DNA from: Pedococcus cremeus
Lineage (GTDB): Bacteria > Actinomycetota > Actinomycetes > Actinomycetales > Dermatophilaceae
NCBI RefSeq assembly: GCF_900111375.1
Contig: NZ_FOHB01000002.1
Coordinates: forward strand, 86,982-150,981
Length of the DNA stretch: 64,000 bases
Direction: 5' to 3'
Part shown: piece after piece, positions 42,927-53,706 of the stretch
Position numbering within the stretch: the first letter of the stretch is position 1
Layout of the letters: every line of letters begins with the position of its first letter
Program-made: the position numbers and the translations under genes
Notes under the pieces: model-generated
The model's database searches: none
Told to the model about the DNA's origin: nothing
The model's input: only the letters and a program-made list of their open reading frames with translations

Positions 42927-43340
42927 ATGGCGACTGCGTCCTCGGGCACCGGCACGGCAGACCGGCGGCACCGCTCGATCCTCGGCCGGCTCGGTGAGCG
43001 GCTGACGAAGAGCGAGCAGCAGATCGAGGCCGCCGAGCTGCAGGAGGACACCGCCCGCCACGGCGCGACCCGGATGGCCGACCTGCACGACCGGCAGGTG
43101 GCGACCGTGACGGGCACCGTGCGCGCGGTCACGCTGCGCCCGCGGGTCAACGTGCCCGCACTGGTGGTCGACCTCTACGACGGCAGCCGCACCATCAACC
43201 TGATCTGGCTCGGGCGGCGCACCATCGGCGGCATCGAGCCCGGCACCTACCTGCGCGCCACCGGCCGCGTCACGTACGTCAAGGGAGTCCCCGCCATCTT
43301 CAACCCCGCCTACGAGATCGTGCCGACCCGTGCCCACTGA
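42927..43340 (+). CDS. OB-fold nucleic-acid-binding domain protein
   Basis: 137 residues from ATG 42927. After a basic N-terminus comes a compact OB fold: RQVATVTGTVRAVTLRPRVNVPALVVDLYDGSRTINLIWLGRRTIGGIEPGTYLRATGRVTYVKGVPAIFNPAYEIVP. The RTINLIWLGRR strand is typical of the tRNA-anticodon/RecG-type OB domains. The partner nucleic acid is unknown. It is 7 bases after DUF3710 and overlaps DUF3159 by 11 bases. Confidence 0.8.
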   Translation: MATASSGTGTADRRHRSILGRLGERLTKSEQQIEAAELQEDTARHGATRMADLHDRQVATVTGTVRAVTLRPRVNVPALVVDLYDGSRTINLIWLGRRTIGGIEPGTYLRATGRVTYVKGVPAIFNPAYEIVPTRAH

Positions 43341-44067
43341 GCCAGTTCCCGTCGAAGCAGTCCACCCGAACCCCACCGTGGAGCAGGTGATCCGGCACCG
43401 GCTGTCCACCGCGCTCGGCGGGTGGCGCGGCTCGCTCGAGGCGGCCGCGCCGATGGTCGCCTTCGTCGTCGTCTGGACGTGGCAGAAGGACGTCATGACG
43501 GCCGTGGTGGCCGCCGGCGTCCTGACCGTGGTCCTCGCGGTCGTGGCCGTCATCCAGAAGCAGAGTCTGCAGTTCATCCTCTCGGCGGTGTTCGCCACGG
43601 CGGTCGCGGCGTTCTTCGCGCTGCGCAGCGGCCGGGCCGAGGACGCCTTCCTCCCCGGCATCCTCACCAGCGCCGCGTGGGGCGTCGGCACCCTCGTGTC
43701 GGTGCTCGTGCGCTGGCCCGTGGTCGGCTTCATGGTCGGCGCCGGCGACCCCCGCATGGCCGAGGACCCGTTCGCCTGGCGGCGCGACCCCGGCCTGGTC
43801 CGCGTGTGCCAGCGGCTCACGCTCGTGCTGGTGGTGCTGTATGCCGTGCGCGTCGGGATCATGCTCCCGCTCTACTTCGCGCAGCAGGTGGCCTGGCTCG
43901 GCGTCGCCAAGGTAGCCCTGGGCTGGCCCGCCTGGGTGGTCGCGGTGGCGGTGATGGGCTGGATCCTCGTGCGGGGCAACACCCCTCAGGTGGTGCCGGC
44001 CCCCGACAGCGACGTCACCTGGCAGGACCAGCACGACCAGCACGACCAGCACCACGGGTCGGCCTGA
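43330..44067 (+). CDS. DUF3159 membrane protein
   Basis: 245 residues from GTG 43330, with about six transmembrane helices. The RGSLEAAAPMVAFVVVWTWQKDV start and SVLVRWPVVGFMVGAGDP...FAWRRDPGLVRVCQRLTLVLVVLYAVRVGIMLPLYF core are the DUF3159 pattern. Function unknown. The C-terminus ends in DQHDQHDQHH, from three copies of GACCAGCAC (44026-44052), a short His-rich cytoplasmic tail that could bind metal. Confidence 0.8.
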   Translation: MPTEPVPVEAVHPNPTVEQVIRHRLSTALGGWRGSLEAAAPMVAFVVVWTWQKDVMTAVVAAGVLTVVLAVVAVIQKQSLQFILSAVFATAVAAFFALRSGRAEDAFLPGILTSAAWGVGTLVSVLVRWPVVGFMVGAGDPRMAEDPFAWRRDPGLVRVCQRLTLVLVVLYAVRVGIMLPLYFAQQVAWLGVAKVALGWPAWVVAVAVMGWILVRGNTPQVVPAPDSDVTWQDQHDQHDQHHGSA

Positions 44068-44081
44068 CGCGTCCTGCCGGG

Positions 44082-44117
44082 CACGCTCACCCTTCCGGAC
44101 AGGCTCACCTTTCCGGA
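44082..44117 (+). repeat. Imperfect 18-bp tandem repeat between DUF3159 and the TrkA gene
   Basis: CACGCTCACCCTTCCGGA (44082-44099) is followed directly by CAGGCTCACCTTTCCGGA (44100-44117), with two differences, and then a partial third copy (CACGCTCACTCCGG). It lies in the gap between the convergent DUF3159 and TrkA genes. No function is evident; slippage origin is likely. Confidence 0.75.
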
Positions 44118-44142
44118 CACGCTCACTCCGGGCGTACGGTCC

Positions 44143-44826
44143 TCAGTCGCCGTCGCGCGGCATCCGACGACCCGGGCTGAGCATCGCCTCGAGCGCGTCC
44201 TCGACCTCGGGCGTGGTGATGAACAGCAGCTCGTCGTGCGGCTCGAGCGAGTCGTCGCGCGACGGCGCGATCGGGTGGTCCTCGCGGATGATGCCCACCA
44301 GCACCGTCTCCCCGGGGAACGTCACGTCGCCGACGCGCTTGCCGGCATACGGGCTCTCCGCCGGGAGGGTGAGCTCGACCATCGTCGCCCTGCCCTGCTG
44401 GAACTGGAAGATCCGCACGAGGTCGCCGACGCTGACGGCCTCCTCGACGAGGGCGGTCATCAGGCGCGGGGTCGAGACGGCGACGTCGACACCCCACGCC
44501 TCGTCGAACATCCACTCGTTCTTGGGGTTGTTGACGCGGGCGACCGTGCGGGGCACGCCGAACTCGGTCTTGGCCAGCAGGGAGACCACGAGGTTGACCT
44601 TGTCGTCGCCGGTGGCGGCGACGACGGTGTCGCAGTCGGCGAGGCCCGCCTCGTGCAGGGCGGCGATCTCACAGGCGTCGGCGAGCAGCCAGTTGGCCTC
44701 GGGCACGCGGCTGGCCTGGACGTCCTTGCGCTCGCGGTCCATCAGGAGCACCTGGTGGCCGTTGTGGATGAGCTCGCGGGCGATGGAGCGCCCGACGCTG
44801 CCTGCGCCGGCGATGACGACTCGCAT
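44143..44826 (-). CDS. TrkA-family potassium uptake regulator (RCK protein), second of the pair
   Basis: 227 residues. An N-terminal Rossmann NAD-binding domain (MRVVIAGAGSVGRSIARELIHNGHQVLLMDRE, GAGSVG at 7-12; DCDTVVAATGDDKVNLV) and a C-terminal TrkA-C domain (GRATMVELTLPAESPYAGKRVGDVTFPGETVLVGIIRED). Such cytoplasmic rings bind nucleotides and gate a potassium permease. It is 25 bases after the first TrkA gene, divergent from the KimA-like permease that is the likely partner. Confidence 0.9.
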   Translation of the reverse strand: MRVVIAGAGSVGRSIARELIHNGHQVLLMDRERKDVQASRVPEANWLLADACEIAALHEAGLADCDTVVAATGDDKVNLVVSLLAKTEFGVPRTVARVNNPKNEWMFDEAWGVDVAVSTPRLMTALVEEAVSVGDLVRIFQFQQGRATMVELTLPAESPYAGKRVGDVTFPGETVLVGIIREDHPIAPSRDDSLEPHDELLFITTPEVEDALEAMLSPGRRMPRDGD

Positions 44827-44851
44827 GTCGGTCCTTGGGTCCTTCCCGGCC

Positions 44852-45520
44852 TCAGGCCTCGGCCGGCTGGGGGGCGGAGTCGAGCACGCGCTCGACCTGG
44901 GGCAGCTCGTCGGCGAGGGTGGCCACGTGGAGCAGGTCACCCTCCTGGTAGACGGTGTCGGGGCCCGGCAGCATGCCTGAGCCGAGCCGCGTCAGGAACG
45001 CCACCCGGCCCCCGGAGGCGTCCTCGAGGTCGGTGATTCGTCGCCCGACCCAGGCACCGTTGACCGGCACCTCGGCGAGGACGACCTTGCCGGACGGGTC
45101 GGTGAACTCGGGCACGTGGCCCTGGGGGAGCAGCCGGCGCAGCATCTGGTCGGCGGTCCACTTCACCGTGGCCACGGTGGGGATGCCGAGGCGCTGGTAG
45201 ACCTCGGCGCGGCCCGGGTCGTAGATGCGGGCCACGACGTGCTCGACACCGAAGGTCTCGCGGGCCACCCGGGCGGCGAGGATGTTGGAGTTGTCACCGC
45301 TGGAGACGGCGGCGAACGCGTACGCCTGCTGGATGCCGGCGTCGATCAGGGTGTCACGGTCGAAGCCCACGCCGGTGACGCGCCGGCCCTCGAACCCGGA
45401 GCCGAGGCGACGGAACGCCGACTCCTCCTGGTCGACCACGGCGACGTCGTGTCCCTGGCGCTCGAGGCTGATGGCCAGCGTCGAGCCGACGCGGCCGCAG
45501 CCCATGATCACGAAATGCAC
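44852..45520 (-). CDS. TrkA-family potassium uptake regulator (RCK protein), first of the pair
   Basis: 222 residues from GTG 45520. GCGRVG at 7-12 of MHFVIMGCGRVGSTLAISLERQGHDVAVVDQEE is the nucleotide-binding turn; AFAAVSSGDNSNILAARVARETFGVEHVVARIYDPGRAEVYQRLGIPTV follows as in TrkA/CeoB proteins, and the C-terminal domain has GRRITDLEDASGG. It resembles mycobacterial CeoB, with the downstream gene resembling CeoC. The 72-bp gap to the KimA-like gene should contain both divergent promoters. Confidence 0.9.
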   Translation of the reverse strand: MHFVIMGCGRVGSTLAISLERQGHDVAVVDQEESAFRRLGSGFEGRRVTGVGFDRDTLIDAGIQQAYAFAAVSSGDNSNILAARVARETFGVEHVVARIYDPGRAEVYQRLGIPTVATVKWTADQMLRRLLPQGHVPEFTDPSGKVVLAEVPVNGAWVGRRITDLEDASGGRVAFLTRLGSGMLPGPDTVYQEGDLLHVATLADELPQVERVLDSAPQPAEA

Positions 45521-45592
45521 GACTGCGACGCTACACGGTGGACCGCGCCCACAGGTGCGCAGGCTTGCCCGGGTCCGCCCTAGAGTGTCTGC

Positions 45593-47599
45593 GTGCCAAC
45601 TCCTGGACGCGTCCTCAAGCGTCTCCTCGTCGGTCGCGCCATGCAGAGCGACCGACTGGGGGAGACGCTCCTCCCGAAGAAGCTCGCGCTCCCGGTCTTC
45701 GCCAGTGACGCCCTGTCATCGGTGGCCTACGCGCCGGACGAGATATTCCTGACCCTGGGCCTCGCCGGTGGAACCCTGGCGCTCACCCACTCCTGGGAGA
45801 TCGCCCTCGGCGTCGTGCTGGTCATGGTGGTCGTGGTCGCGTCGTACCGGCAGAACGTGCACGCCTACCCCTCCGGTGGCGGTGACTACGAGGTCGCGAC
45901 GGTCAACCTCGGTGCGAAGGCCGGCCTGACGGTCGCCAGCTCGCTGCTCGTGGACTACGTCCTGACCGTGGCGGTGTCGATCTCCTCGGGCGTGCAGAAC
46001 GCCGCGGCCGCACTGCCGTTCCTGCGCGGGCACGAGGTGCTCGTCGCCGTGCTGCTGGTCGCGCTGCTGACGACGATCAACCTGCGCGGCGTCAAGGAGA
46101 GCGGTGCCGCCTTCGCCGCACCGACCTACCTGTTCATGTTCAGCGTCCTCGGCATGGCCGCGGTCGGCGTGGTGCGGCACTTCACCGGCTCGCTGCCGAA
46201 GGCGGAGAGCGCCTCCCTGCAGCTGGTGGCCGACCCGCAGCACGCCGCGATGAGCGCCCTCGCCATGGGGTTCCTGATGCTGCGGGCCTTCTCGTCGGGC
46301 TGTGCGGCCCTCACCGGTGTCGAGGCCATCTCCAACGGCGTGCCGGCCTTCCAGAAGCCCAAGAGCCGCAACGCCGCCACCACGCTGCTCATGATGGGCA
46401 CGATCGCCATCACGATGATGCTGTCGATGATCGCCCTGGCGACGTGGACCGGCGTGAAGTACGCCGAGAACCCGGCGGACCAGCTGCTGCGTGACGGCAA
46501 GCCGGTCGGTGACGCGTACGTCCAGGAGACGATCATGGGGCAGGTCGCCCATGCGGTCTTCAACAACTTCGCACCGGGCGTCCTGCTCGTCTCGATCGTG
46601 ACGGGCCTGATCCTCATCCTGGCCGCGAACACCGCCTTCAACGGCTTCCCCGTGCTCGCGTCGATCCTCGCCCGCGACGGCTGGCTGCCCCGCCAGCTGC
46701 ACACCCGGGGTGACCGGCTGGCGTTCTCCAACGGCATCATCATCCTGGCCAGCGCGGCGGCCTTCCTGATCGTGATCTACAACGCCCAGGTCACCAAGCT
46801 CATCCAGCTCTACATCGTCGGGGTCTTCGTGTCCTTCACACTGAGCCAGACCGGTATGGTGCGGCACTGGAACCGGCACCTGCGCGTCGAGCGCGACCGA
46901 GCCGTCCGCGCCCACATGATGCGCAGCCGGGTCATCAACGCCGTCGGGGCGGCCATGTCCGGCCTGGTGCTGCTGGTGGTGCTGGCGACCAAGTTCGTGC
47001 ACGGCGCGGGCTACGCGATCGCGGCGATGGTGGTGCTGTTCTTCCTCATGCTCGGCATCAGCCGCCACTACGCCAGGGTGCGCGCCGAGCTCGAGGTCTC
47101 CGAGAGTGACATCGAGCACCAGCGGCTGCCCTCGCGGGTGCACGCGATCGTGCTGGTCTCCAAGATCCACAAGCCCACCCTGCGAGCCCTGGCGTACGCC
47201 CGGGCGACCCGCCCGTCGGTGCTCGAGGCGATCACCGTCAACGTCGAGCCCGAGGACACCAAGGCGCTGCAGCAGGAGTGGGACCGCCGCGACCTGCCGG
47301 TTCCGCTCAAGGCCCTGGACTCGCCCTTCCGCGAGATCACCCGCCCGGTCGTCGACTACGTGAAGTCGATCCGCAGCGGCAACCCGCGCGACGTCGTCGT
47401 GGTCTACATCCCCGAGTACGTCCTCGGCCGCTGGTACGAGCAGGTGCTGCACAACCAGAGCGCCCTGCGCCTGAAGTCACGCCTGCTCTTCACCCCCGGC
47501 GTCATGGTGGCCAGCGTGCCCTGGCAGCTGGCCTCCTCCGAGGGCCAGGAGGAGCGTCTTGACGGCCCCTCGGTGGGTGCCGTGCGGCGCGGCGAATGA
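45593..47599 (+). CDS. KimA-like APC-superfamily potassium importer
   Basis: 668 residues from GTG 45593, with about twelve transmembrane helices and a long soluble C-terminal domain (from about residue 490). The start (LVGRAMQSDRLGETLLPKKLALPVFASDALSSVAYAPDEI... SYRQNVHAYPSGGGDYEVATVNLG...LLVDYVLTVAVSISSGVQNA) closely follows my memory of Bacillus subtilis KimA, a proton-coupled K+ importer. Divergence from two TrkA-type regulators strengthens a potassium role. The stop overlaps the RNA methyltransferase start (ATGA). Confidence 0.82.
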   Translation: MPTPGRVLKRLLVGRAMQSDRLGETLLPKKLALPVFASDALSSVAYAPDEIFLTLGLAGGTLALTHSWEIALGVVLVMVVVVASYRQNVHAYPSGGGDYEVATVNLGAKAGLTVASSLLVDYVLTVAVSISSGVQNAAAALPFLRGHEVLVAVLLVALLTTINLRGVKESGAAFAAPTYLFMFSVLGMAAVGVVRHFTGSLPKAESASLQLVADPQHAAMSALAMGFLMLRAFSSGCAALTGVEAISNGVPAFQKPKSRNAATTLLMMGTIAITMMLSMIALATWTGVKYAENPADQLLRDGKPVGDAYVQETIMGQVAHAVFNNFAPGVLLVSIVTGLILILAANTAFNGFPVLASILARDGWLPRQLHTRGDRLAFSNGIIILASAAAFLIVIYNAQVTKLIQLYIVGVFVSFTLSQTGMVRHWNRHLRVERDRAVRAHMMRSRVINAVGAAMSGLVLLVVLATKFVHGAGYAIAAMVVLFFLMLGISRHYARVRAELEVSESDIEHQRLPSRVHAIVLVSKIHKPTLRALAYARATRPSVLEAITVNVEPEDTKALQQEWDRRDLPVPLKALDSPFREITRPVVDYVKSIRSGNPRDVVVVYIPEYVLGRWYEQVLHNQSALRLKSRLLFTPGVMVASVPWQLASSEGQEERLDGPSVGAVRRGE

Positions 47600-48834
47600 C
47601 CGAGCAGGGTCCCACGGCCGAGCTCTCCGTCGGTGACGAGGTCGAGGTGGCCGTGGGCCCGGTGGCCCACGGCGGGCACTGCGTCGCCCGGCACCAGGGA
47701 CGTGTCGTCTTCGTGCGTCACGCCCTGCCCGGCGAGCGCGTGCGGGTCCGGGTGACCGAGGCCAAGCCCGGCCAGCGCTTCGTCCGCGCCGACGCCGAGC
47801 ACGTGCTCGAGCCCAGTTCGCACCGCGTGCAGCCGCCCTGCCCGTATGCCGGCCCGGGCCTGTGCGGCGGGTGCGACTTCCAGCACGTCGACCTCGCCGA
47901 GCAGCGACGCCTCAAGGCCGCCGTGGTGCGCGAGCAGTTCGCGCGCCTGGCACGCACCGACGTCGAGGTGGAGGTCGAGCCCGTGCCCGGCGACCGCGAC
48001 GGCCTCGGCTGGCGCACCCGCGTGGAGTTCGCGGTCGACGCCGAGGGCCGGCCCGGCCTGCGCCGGCACCGTTCGCACGACGTGCTGCCCGTGGAGGACT
48101 GCCTCATCGCCGACGACCGGGTCCGTGCCGCAGGCGTCCTCGAGCGGCGCTGGCCGGGGGAGCGCGCCGTCGACGTGGTGGCTCCGAGCACGACCGAGCA
48201 GGCCGTGGTGGTGGCCGTCCCCAGCGGCGAGGACGACGCGCCCGTGCTCGAGGAGGTCGTCCGCACCGACGCCTGGGAGGCGACCTTCGAGGTCGGCGCC
48301 CGCGGTTTCTGGCAGGTGCACCCCGGTGCCGCAGCCACCTTCGTCGAGGCGGTGCTCGCGGCACTGCAGCCGCGGGCGGGGGAGCGCGCCGTCGACCTGT
48401 ATGCCGGCGTGGGTCTGTTCGCGCTCGCGCTCGCCGACGCGGTGGGTCCCGACGGTGCGGTCCTCGCCGTCGAGGCGGAGGGGCCGGCGATGGTCAGCGC
48501 CCGCCGGAACGCCCGGACCCGGCCGTGGGTCGAGCTGCGCCCCGGGCGCGTCGAGAAGGTGCTCAGACCCTTGGTGCGCCAAGCCATCCGGGCTGACCTG
48601 GTCGTCCTGGACCCGCCGCGCACCGGCGCGGGCCGGCAGGTGGCCCAGCAGGTCGCCGCCCTCGGGCCACGGGCCGTGGCCTACGTCGCCTGCGACCCCG
48701 CAGCGCTCGCCCGTGACACGGCATACCTGCAGGAGGCCGGTTACGGCCTGCGCGCCCTGCGCGCCTTCGACGCCTTTCCCATGACCCAGCACATCGAGTG
48801 CCTTGCCCTGTTCGAGCCCGAGGAGCGTGCATGA
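47596..48834 (+). CDS. TrmA/RumA-type RNA (uracil-5-)methyltransferase with TRAM domain
   Basis: 412 residues from ATG 47596. N-terminal TRAM domain, then an iron-sulfur site (C82, C90 and C93 in PPCPYAGPGLCGGC, with a fourth cysteine near 169 in VEDCLIADD), a Rossmann domain (AVDLYAGVGLFALALADAVGPDGAVLAVEAE), LDPPRTGAG and the catalytic cysteine in VACDPAALARD (C366), with MTQHIECL at the end. It should methylate uracil-C5 in 23S rRNA or tRNA using SAM. Its stop overlaps the thioesterase start. Confidence 0.88.
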   Translation: MTEQGPTAELSVGDEVEVAVGPVAHGGHCVARHQGRVVFVRHALPGERVRVRVTEAKPGQRFVRADAEHVLEPSSHRVQPPCPYAGPGLCGGCDFQHVDLAEQRRLKAAVVREQFARLARTDVEVEVEPVPGDRDGLGWRTRVEFAVDAEGRPGLRRHRSHDVLPVEDCLIADDRVRAAGVLERRWPGERAVDVVAPSTTEQAVVVAVPSGEDDAPVLEEVVRTDAWEATFEVGARGFWQVHPGAAATFVEAVLAALQPRAGERAVDLYAGVGLFALALADAVGPDGAVLAVEAEGPAMVSARRNARTRPWVELRPGRVEKVLRPLVRQAIRADLVVLDPPRTGAGRQVAQQVAALGPRAVAYVACDPAALARDTAYLQEAGYGLRALRAFDAFPMTQHIECLALFEPEERA

Positions 48835-49250
48835 CCGACCCCTTCGTCCACCACGTGGAGGTCCACTTCTACGAGGTGGACGCCGCCGGCGTGGTGTTCA
48901 ACGCGTGGTACCTCGCGTGGTGCGACGACGCCCGGATGGCGTACATGGCGGCCCGGGGCCACGGGCTCGACTGGGCCCGAGCGCACGACACGCTGCCGCT
49001 GGTGCGCCACGCCGAGATCGAGTGGCTGGCCAGCCTCGAGCCCGGCGACCACGCCGACATCGTCGTGCGCCCCGTGCGGGTGGGGCAGACGTCGTTCGCC
49101 CTGCGGCACGAGATCCACCGCGCGGGCGACGGGATGCTGTGCGCGGTGCTCACCATCACCTACGTCGCCGTGGCGCTCTCCACCCGGGCCAAGCAGGCGC
49201 TGCCCCTTTCCTTGCGAGAGGCTTTGGAGAAGGATCGACGGGGTTCGTAG
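48831..49250 (+). CDS. Acyl-CoA thioesterase (4HBT hotdog fold)
   Basis: 139 residues from ATG 48831, overlapping the previous stop (ATGA). HHVEVHFYEVDAAGVVFNAWYLAWCDDARMAYMAARG is the 4-hydroxybenzoyl-CoA-thioesterase pattern with the catalytic aspartate (EVDAAGVVF), followed by EIEWLASLEPGDHADIVVRPVRVGQTSFALRHEI. It probably hydrolyses short- or medium-chain acyl-CoA; the physiological substrate is unknown. Confidence 0.85.
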   Translation: MTDPFVHHVEVHFYEVDAAGVVFNAWYLAWCDDARMAYMAARGHGLDWARAHDTLPLVRHAEIEWLASLEPGDHADIVVRPVRVGQTSFALRHEIHRAGDGMLCAVLTITYVAVALSTRAKQALPLSLREALEKDRRGS

Positions 49251-49328
49251 CGGGACGGCCCACGGGGGCCGGCTGCCGTCGGGCCGCTCGCAGGGCGGGA
49301 CGCACTGGACCGCGTCGATGTGGTTAGA

Positions 49329-49346
49329 TATCTTGACGTCAAGATA
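49329..49346. promoter_or_regulatory. Perfect 18-bp palindrome in the aconitase upstream region
   Basis: TATCTTGACGTCAAGATA reads the same on both strands and lies 30-47 bases upstream of the aconitase GTG. Its A/T-rich, dyadic form fits a dimeric repressor or activator site. The regulator is not encoded next to it and I will not name one. Confidence 0.7.
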
Positions 49347-49376
49347 AATGAGACTCTGCTGCGGAAGGAGCAGGCT

Positions 49377-52181
<2,805 letters not shown>

Positions 52182-52201
52182 CGCCAGCACCACCAGACGA
52201 G

Positions 52202-52238
52202 AGGGGTATGCCGCGTGGTCACCACGCGGCATACCCCT
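52202..52238. terminator. Perfect 18-bp hairpin after acnA built from an inverted GTATGCCG pair
   Basis: Arms AGGGGTATGCCGCGTGGT (52202-52219) and its exact reverse complement (52221-52238) surround a single C, 20 bases after the acnA stop. It is the same architecture as the parE hairpin: each arm carries GTATGCCGCG. It almost certainly terminates acnA transcription. Confidence 0.85.
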
Positions 52239-52298
52239 TCGTCGTGCACGGGACACGACGGACGCGCGGCGAGGGGGCGGGGCGCCTACCGTGTCGGC

Positions 52299-53261
52299 AT
52301 GACCCCATCGCGTCCTGCCGAGGCCCTCGACTGGCTGCTCGACAAGTCCGTCGTCCTCGGGTGGTCGAAGGTGGGCCCGGCGGTCCGGCGGCTCTGGTGG
52401 CCCGCCGACCCGCCGCCGGACGCGCTGCGTGGCAAGCACGTCGTGGTCACCGGGGCCAGCGGCGGGCTCGGGCTGGCGACGGCGGCCGGGCTGGCCGCAC
52501 TGGGTGCCGACGTGCACCTGGTCGGCCGCAGCCTCGAGCGGCTCCACGAGGCGGAGCGGACCATCACCGCCGAGCACCCCGACGCCCGGCTGCACTCCAG
52601 CGCCTGCGACGTCGGCGACCTCGACGCCGTCGAGAGCTGGTGCGCCGCCCTGGTGGGCGAGGTGCCCTCCCTGCACGCGCTCGTGCACAACGCCGGCCTC
52701 CTTCCCCCCGAGCGCCGCACGACTGCCCAGGGCCACGAGCTGACCCTGGCGACGCACGTGCTCGGCCCGCACCTGATGACCTTCCGGCTGGCCGGCGCCC
52801 TGCGCGGGGGCCGGGTGCTCGTCGTCTCCTCCGGGGGCATGTACGGCCAGGCGCTGCCCGAGCACGACTACGAGTACGCAGAAGGCGAGTACTCCGGCGT
52901 CAAGGCCTACGCGCGCACCAAGCGCATGCAGGTCGTGCTCGCCGAGCAGTGGGCGCAGCACCTGGCCGCCGACGGCATCCACGTGGCAGCCCTGCACCCG
53001 GGGTGGGGCCGCACGGCCGGTCTCGACGAGGCGCTGCCGGGCTTCGTCAAGGTCATGGGTCCGTTGCTGCGCAGCGCGGAGGGTGGCGCCGACACCACCG
53101 TCTGGCTGGCGGCCACGCCCGAGCAGTGGCCGAGCGGCCGGTTCTGGCAGGACCGCCAGCCGCGGCCGACCCACTACGGACCGCTCCACCAGGAGAGCGC
53201 CGAGGCGAGGCAGCGGTTGTGGGAGTTCGTCCGCGAGCAGACCGGCGTCCCCGCCGTCTGA
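52299..53261 (+). CDS. Short-chain dehydrogenase/reductase
   Basis: 320 residues from ATG 52299. The NAD(P)-binding motif TGASGGLG is at 51-58, HNAG (in LVHNAGLL) near 131, VVSSGGMYG carries the catalytic serine near 176-179, and Y204-x-x-x-K208 (YARTK) completes the triad. An extended N-terminus of about 45 residues before the Rossmann fold resembles DHRS12-like SDRs. The substrate is unknown. It is followed 19 bases later by the small conserved gene. Confidence 0.85.
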   Translation: MTPSRPAEALDWLLDKSVVLGWSKVGPAVRRLWWPADPPPDALRGKHVVVTGASGGLGLATAAGLAALGADVHLVGRSLERLHEAERTITAEHPDARLHSSACDVGDLDAVESWCAALVGEVPSLHALVHNAGLLPPERRTTAQGHELTLATHVLGPHLMTFRLAGALRGGRVLVVSSGGMYGQALPEHDYEYAEGEYSGVKAYARTKRMQVVLAEQWAQHLAADGIHVAALHPGWGRTAGLDEALPGFVKVMGPLLRSAEGGADTTVWLAATPEQWPSGRFWQDRQPRPTHYGPLHQESAEARQRLWEFVREQTGVPAV

Positions 53262-53280
53262 ACACGGGGAGAATGGACGG

Positions 53281-53649
53281 GTGAGCACCGCAGGACCGCC
53301 CGGCTGGCCCGCCAGCGTGCCCCCGCCCGAGAGCGAGGGGTGGCAGGGCCCTGCCACCTCGTGGCTGCTCGACCACTGCCCGCCGGACTACCGCGGGTAT
53401 GCCGCGTGGCGCCGGTACCCCGTCGCGCTGGCCTGGGTGGCGCTCCGGCACATCGAGGCGCAGCTGGACGCCATGCGCCAGGCCTACCGCGAGGCCCGCG
53501 TCGAGCTCGGCGACCGCGTGCCTGCGGACGGCCTGGCCCAGATCATGGCCGACATCGAGGCCGAGGGGGTGCGGCTCCTCGCGGCGAGGCGCAGCGCCGC
53601 CCTGGTCTACGAGGCGCTGCAGGGCAAGCGCTTCGTGCCCCGACTCTGA
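53281..53649 (+). CDS. Conserved actinobacterial hypothetical protein
   Basis: 122 residues from GTG 53281. It begins with a short Pro-rich tail, then SWLLDHCPPDYRGYAAWRRYPVALAWVALRHIEAQLDAMRQAYREARVELGD and a helical C-terminus (LAARRSAALVYEALQGKRFVPRL). I recognise the type as a conserved actinobacterial protein but know no function. No membrane segment or signal peptide. It lies between the SDR and the glycosidase on the same strand. Confidence 0.65.
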   Translation: MSTAGPPGWPASVPPPESEGWQGPATSWLLDHCPPDYRGYAAWRRYPVALAWVALRHIEAQLDAMRQAYREARVELGDRVPADGLAQIMADIEAEGVRLLAARRSAALVYEALQGKRFVPRL

Positions 53650-53706
53650 CGACCGTGGACACGGCGGTGGATGTGCCGACCCGGCCGGCGGCTCTAGGGT
53701 CGTGGG

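Noticed and set aside
44026..44052. Three GACCAGCAC repeats as a possible metal-binding or mobile-element signal
   Set aside because: They only extend the DUF3159 tail by DQH units. Noted in the gene entry; too short for a separate claim.
45521..45592. c-di-AMP (ydaO-type) riboswitch before the KimA-like gene
   Set aside because: Only 72 bases separate the divergent genes, too short for the riboswitch, and no conserved core is visible.
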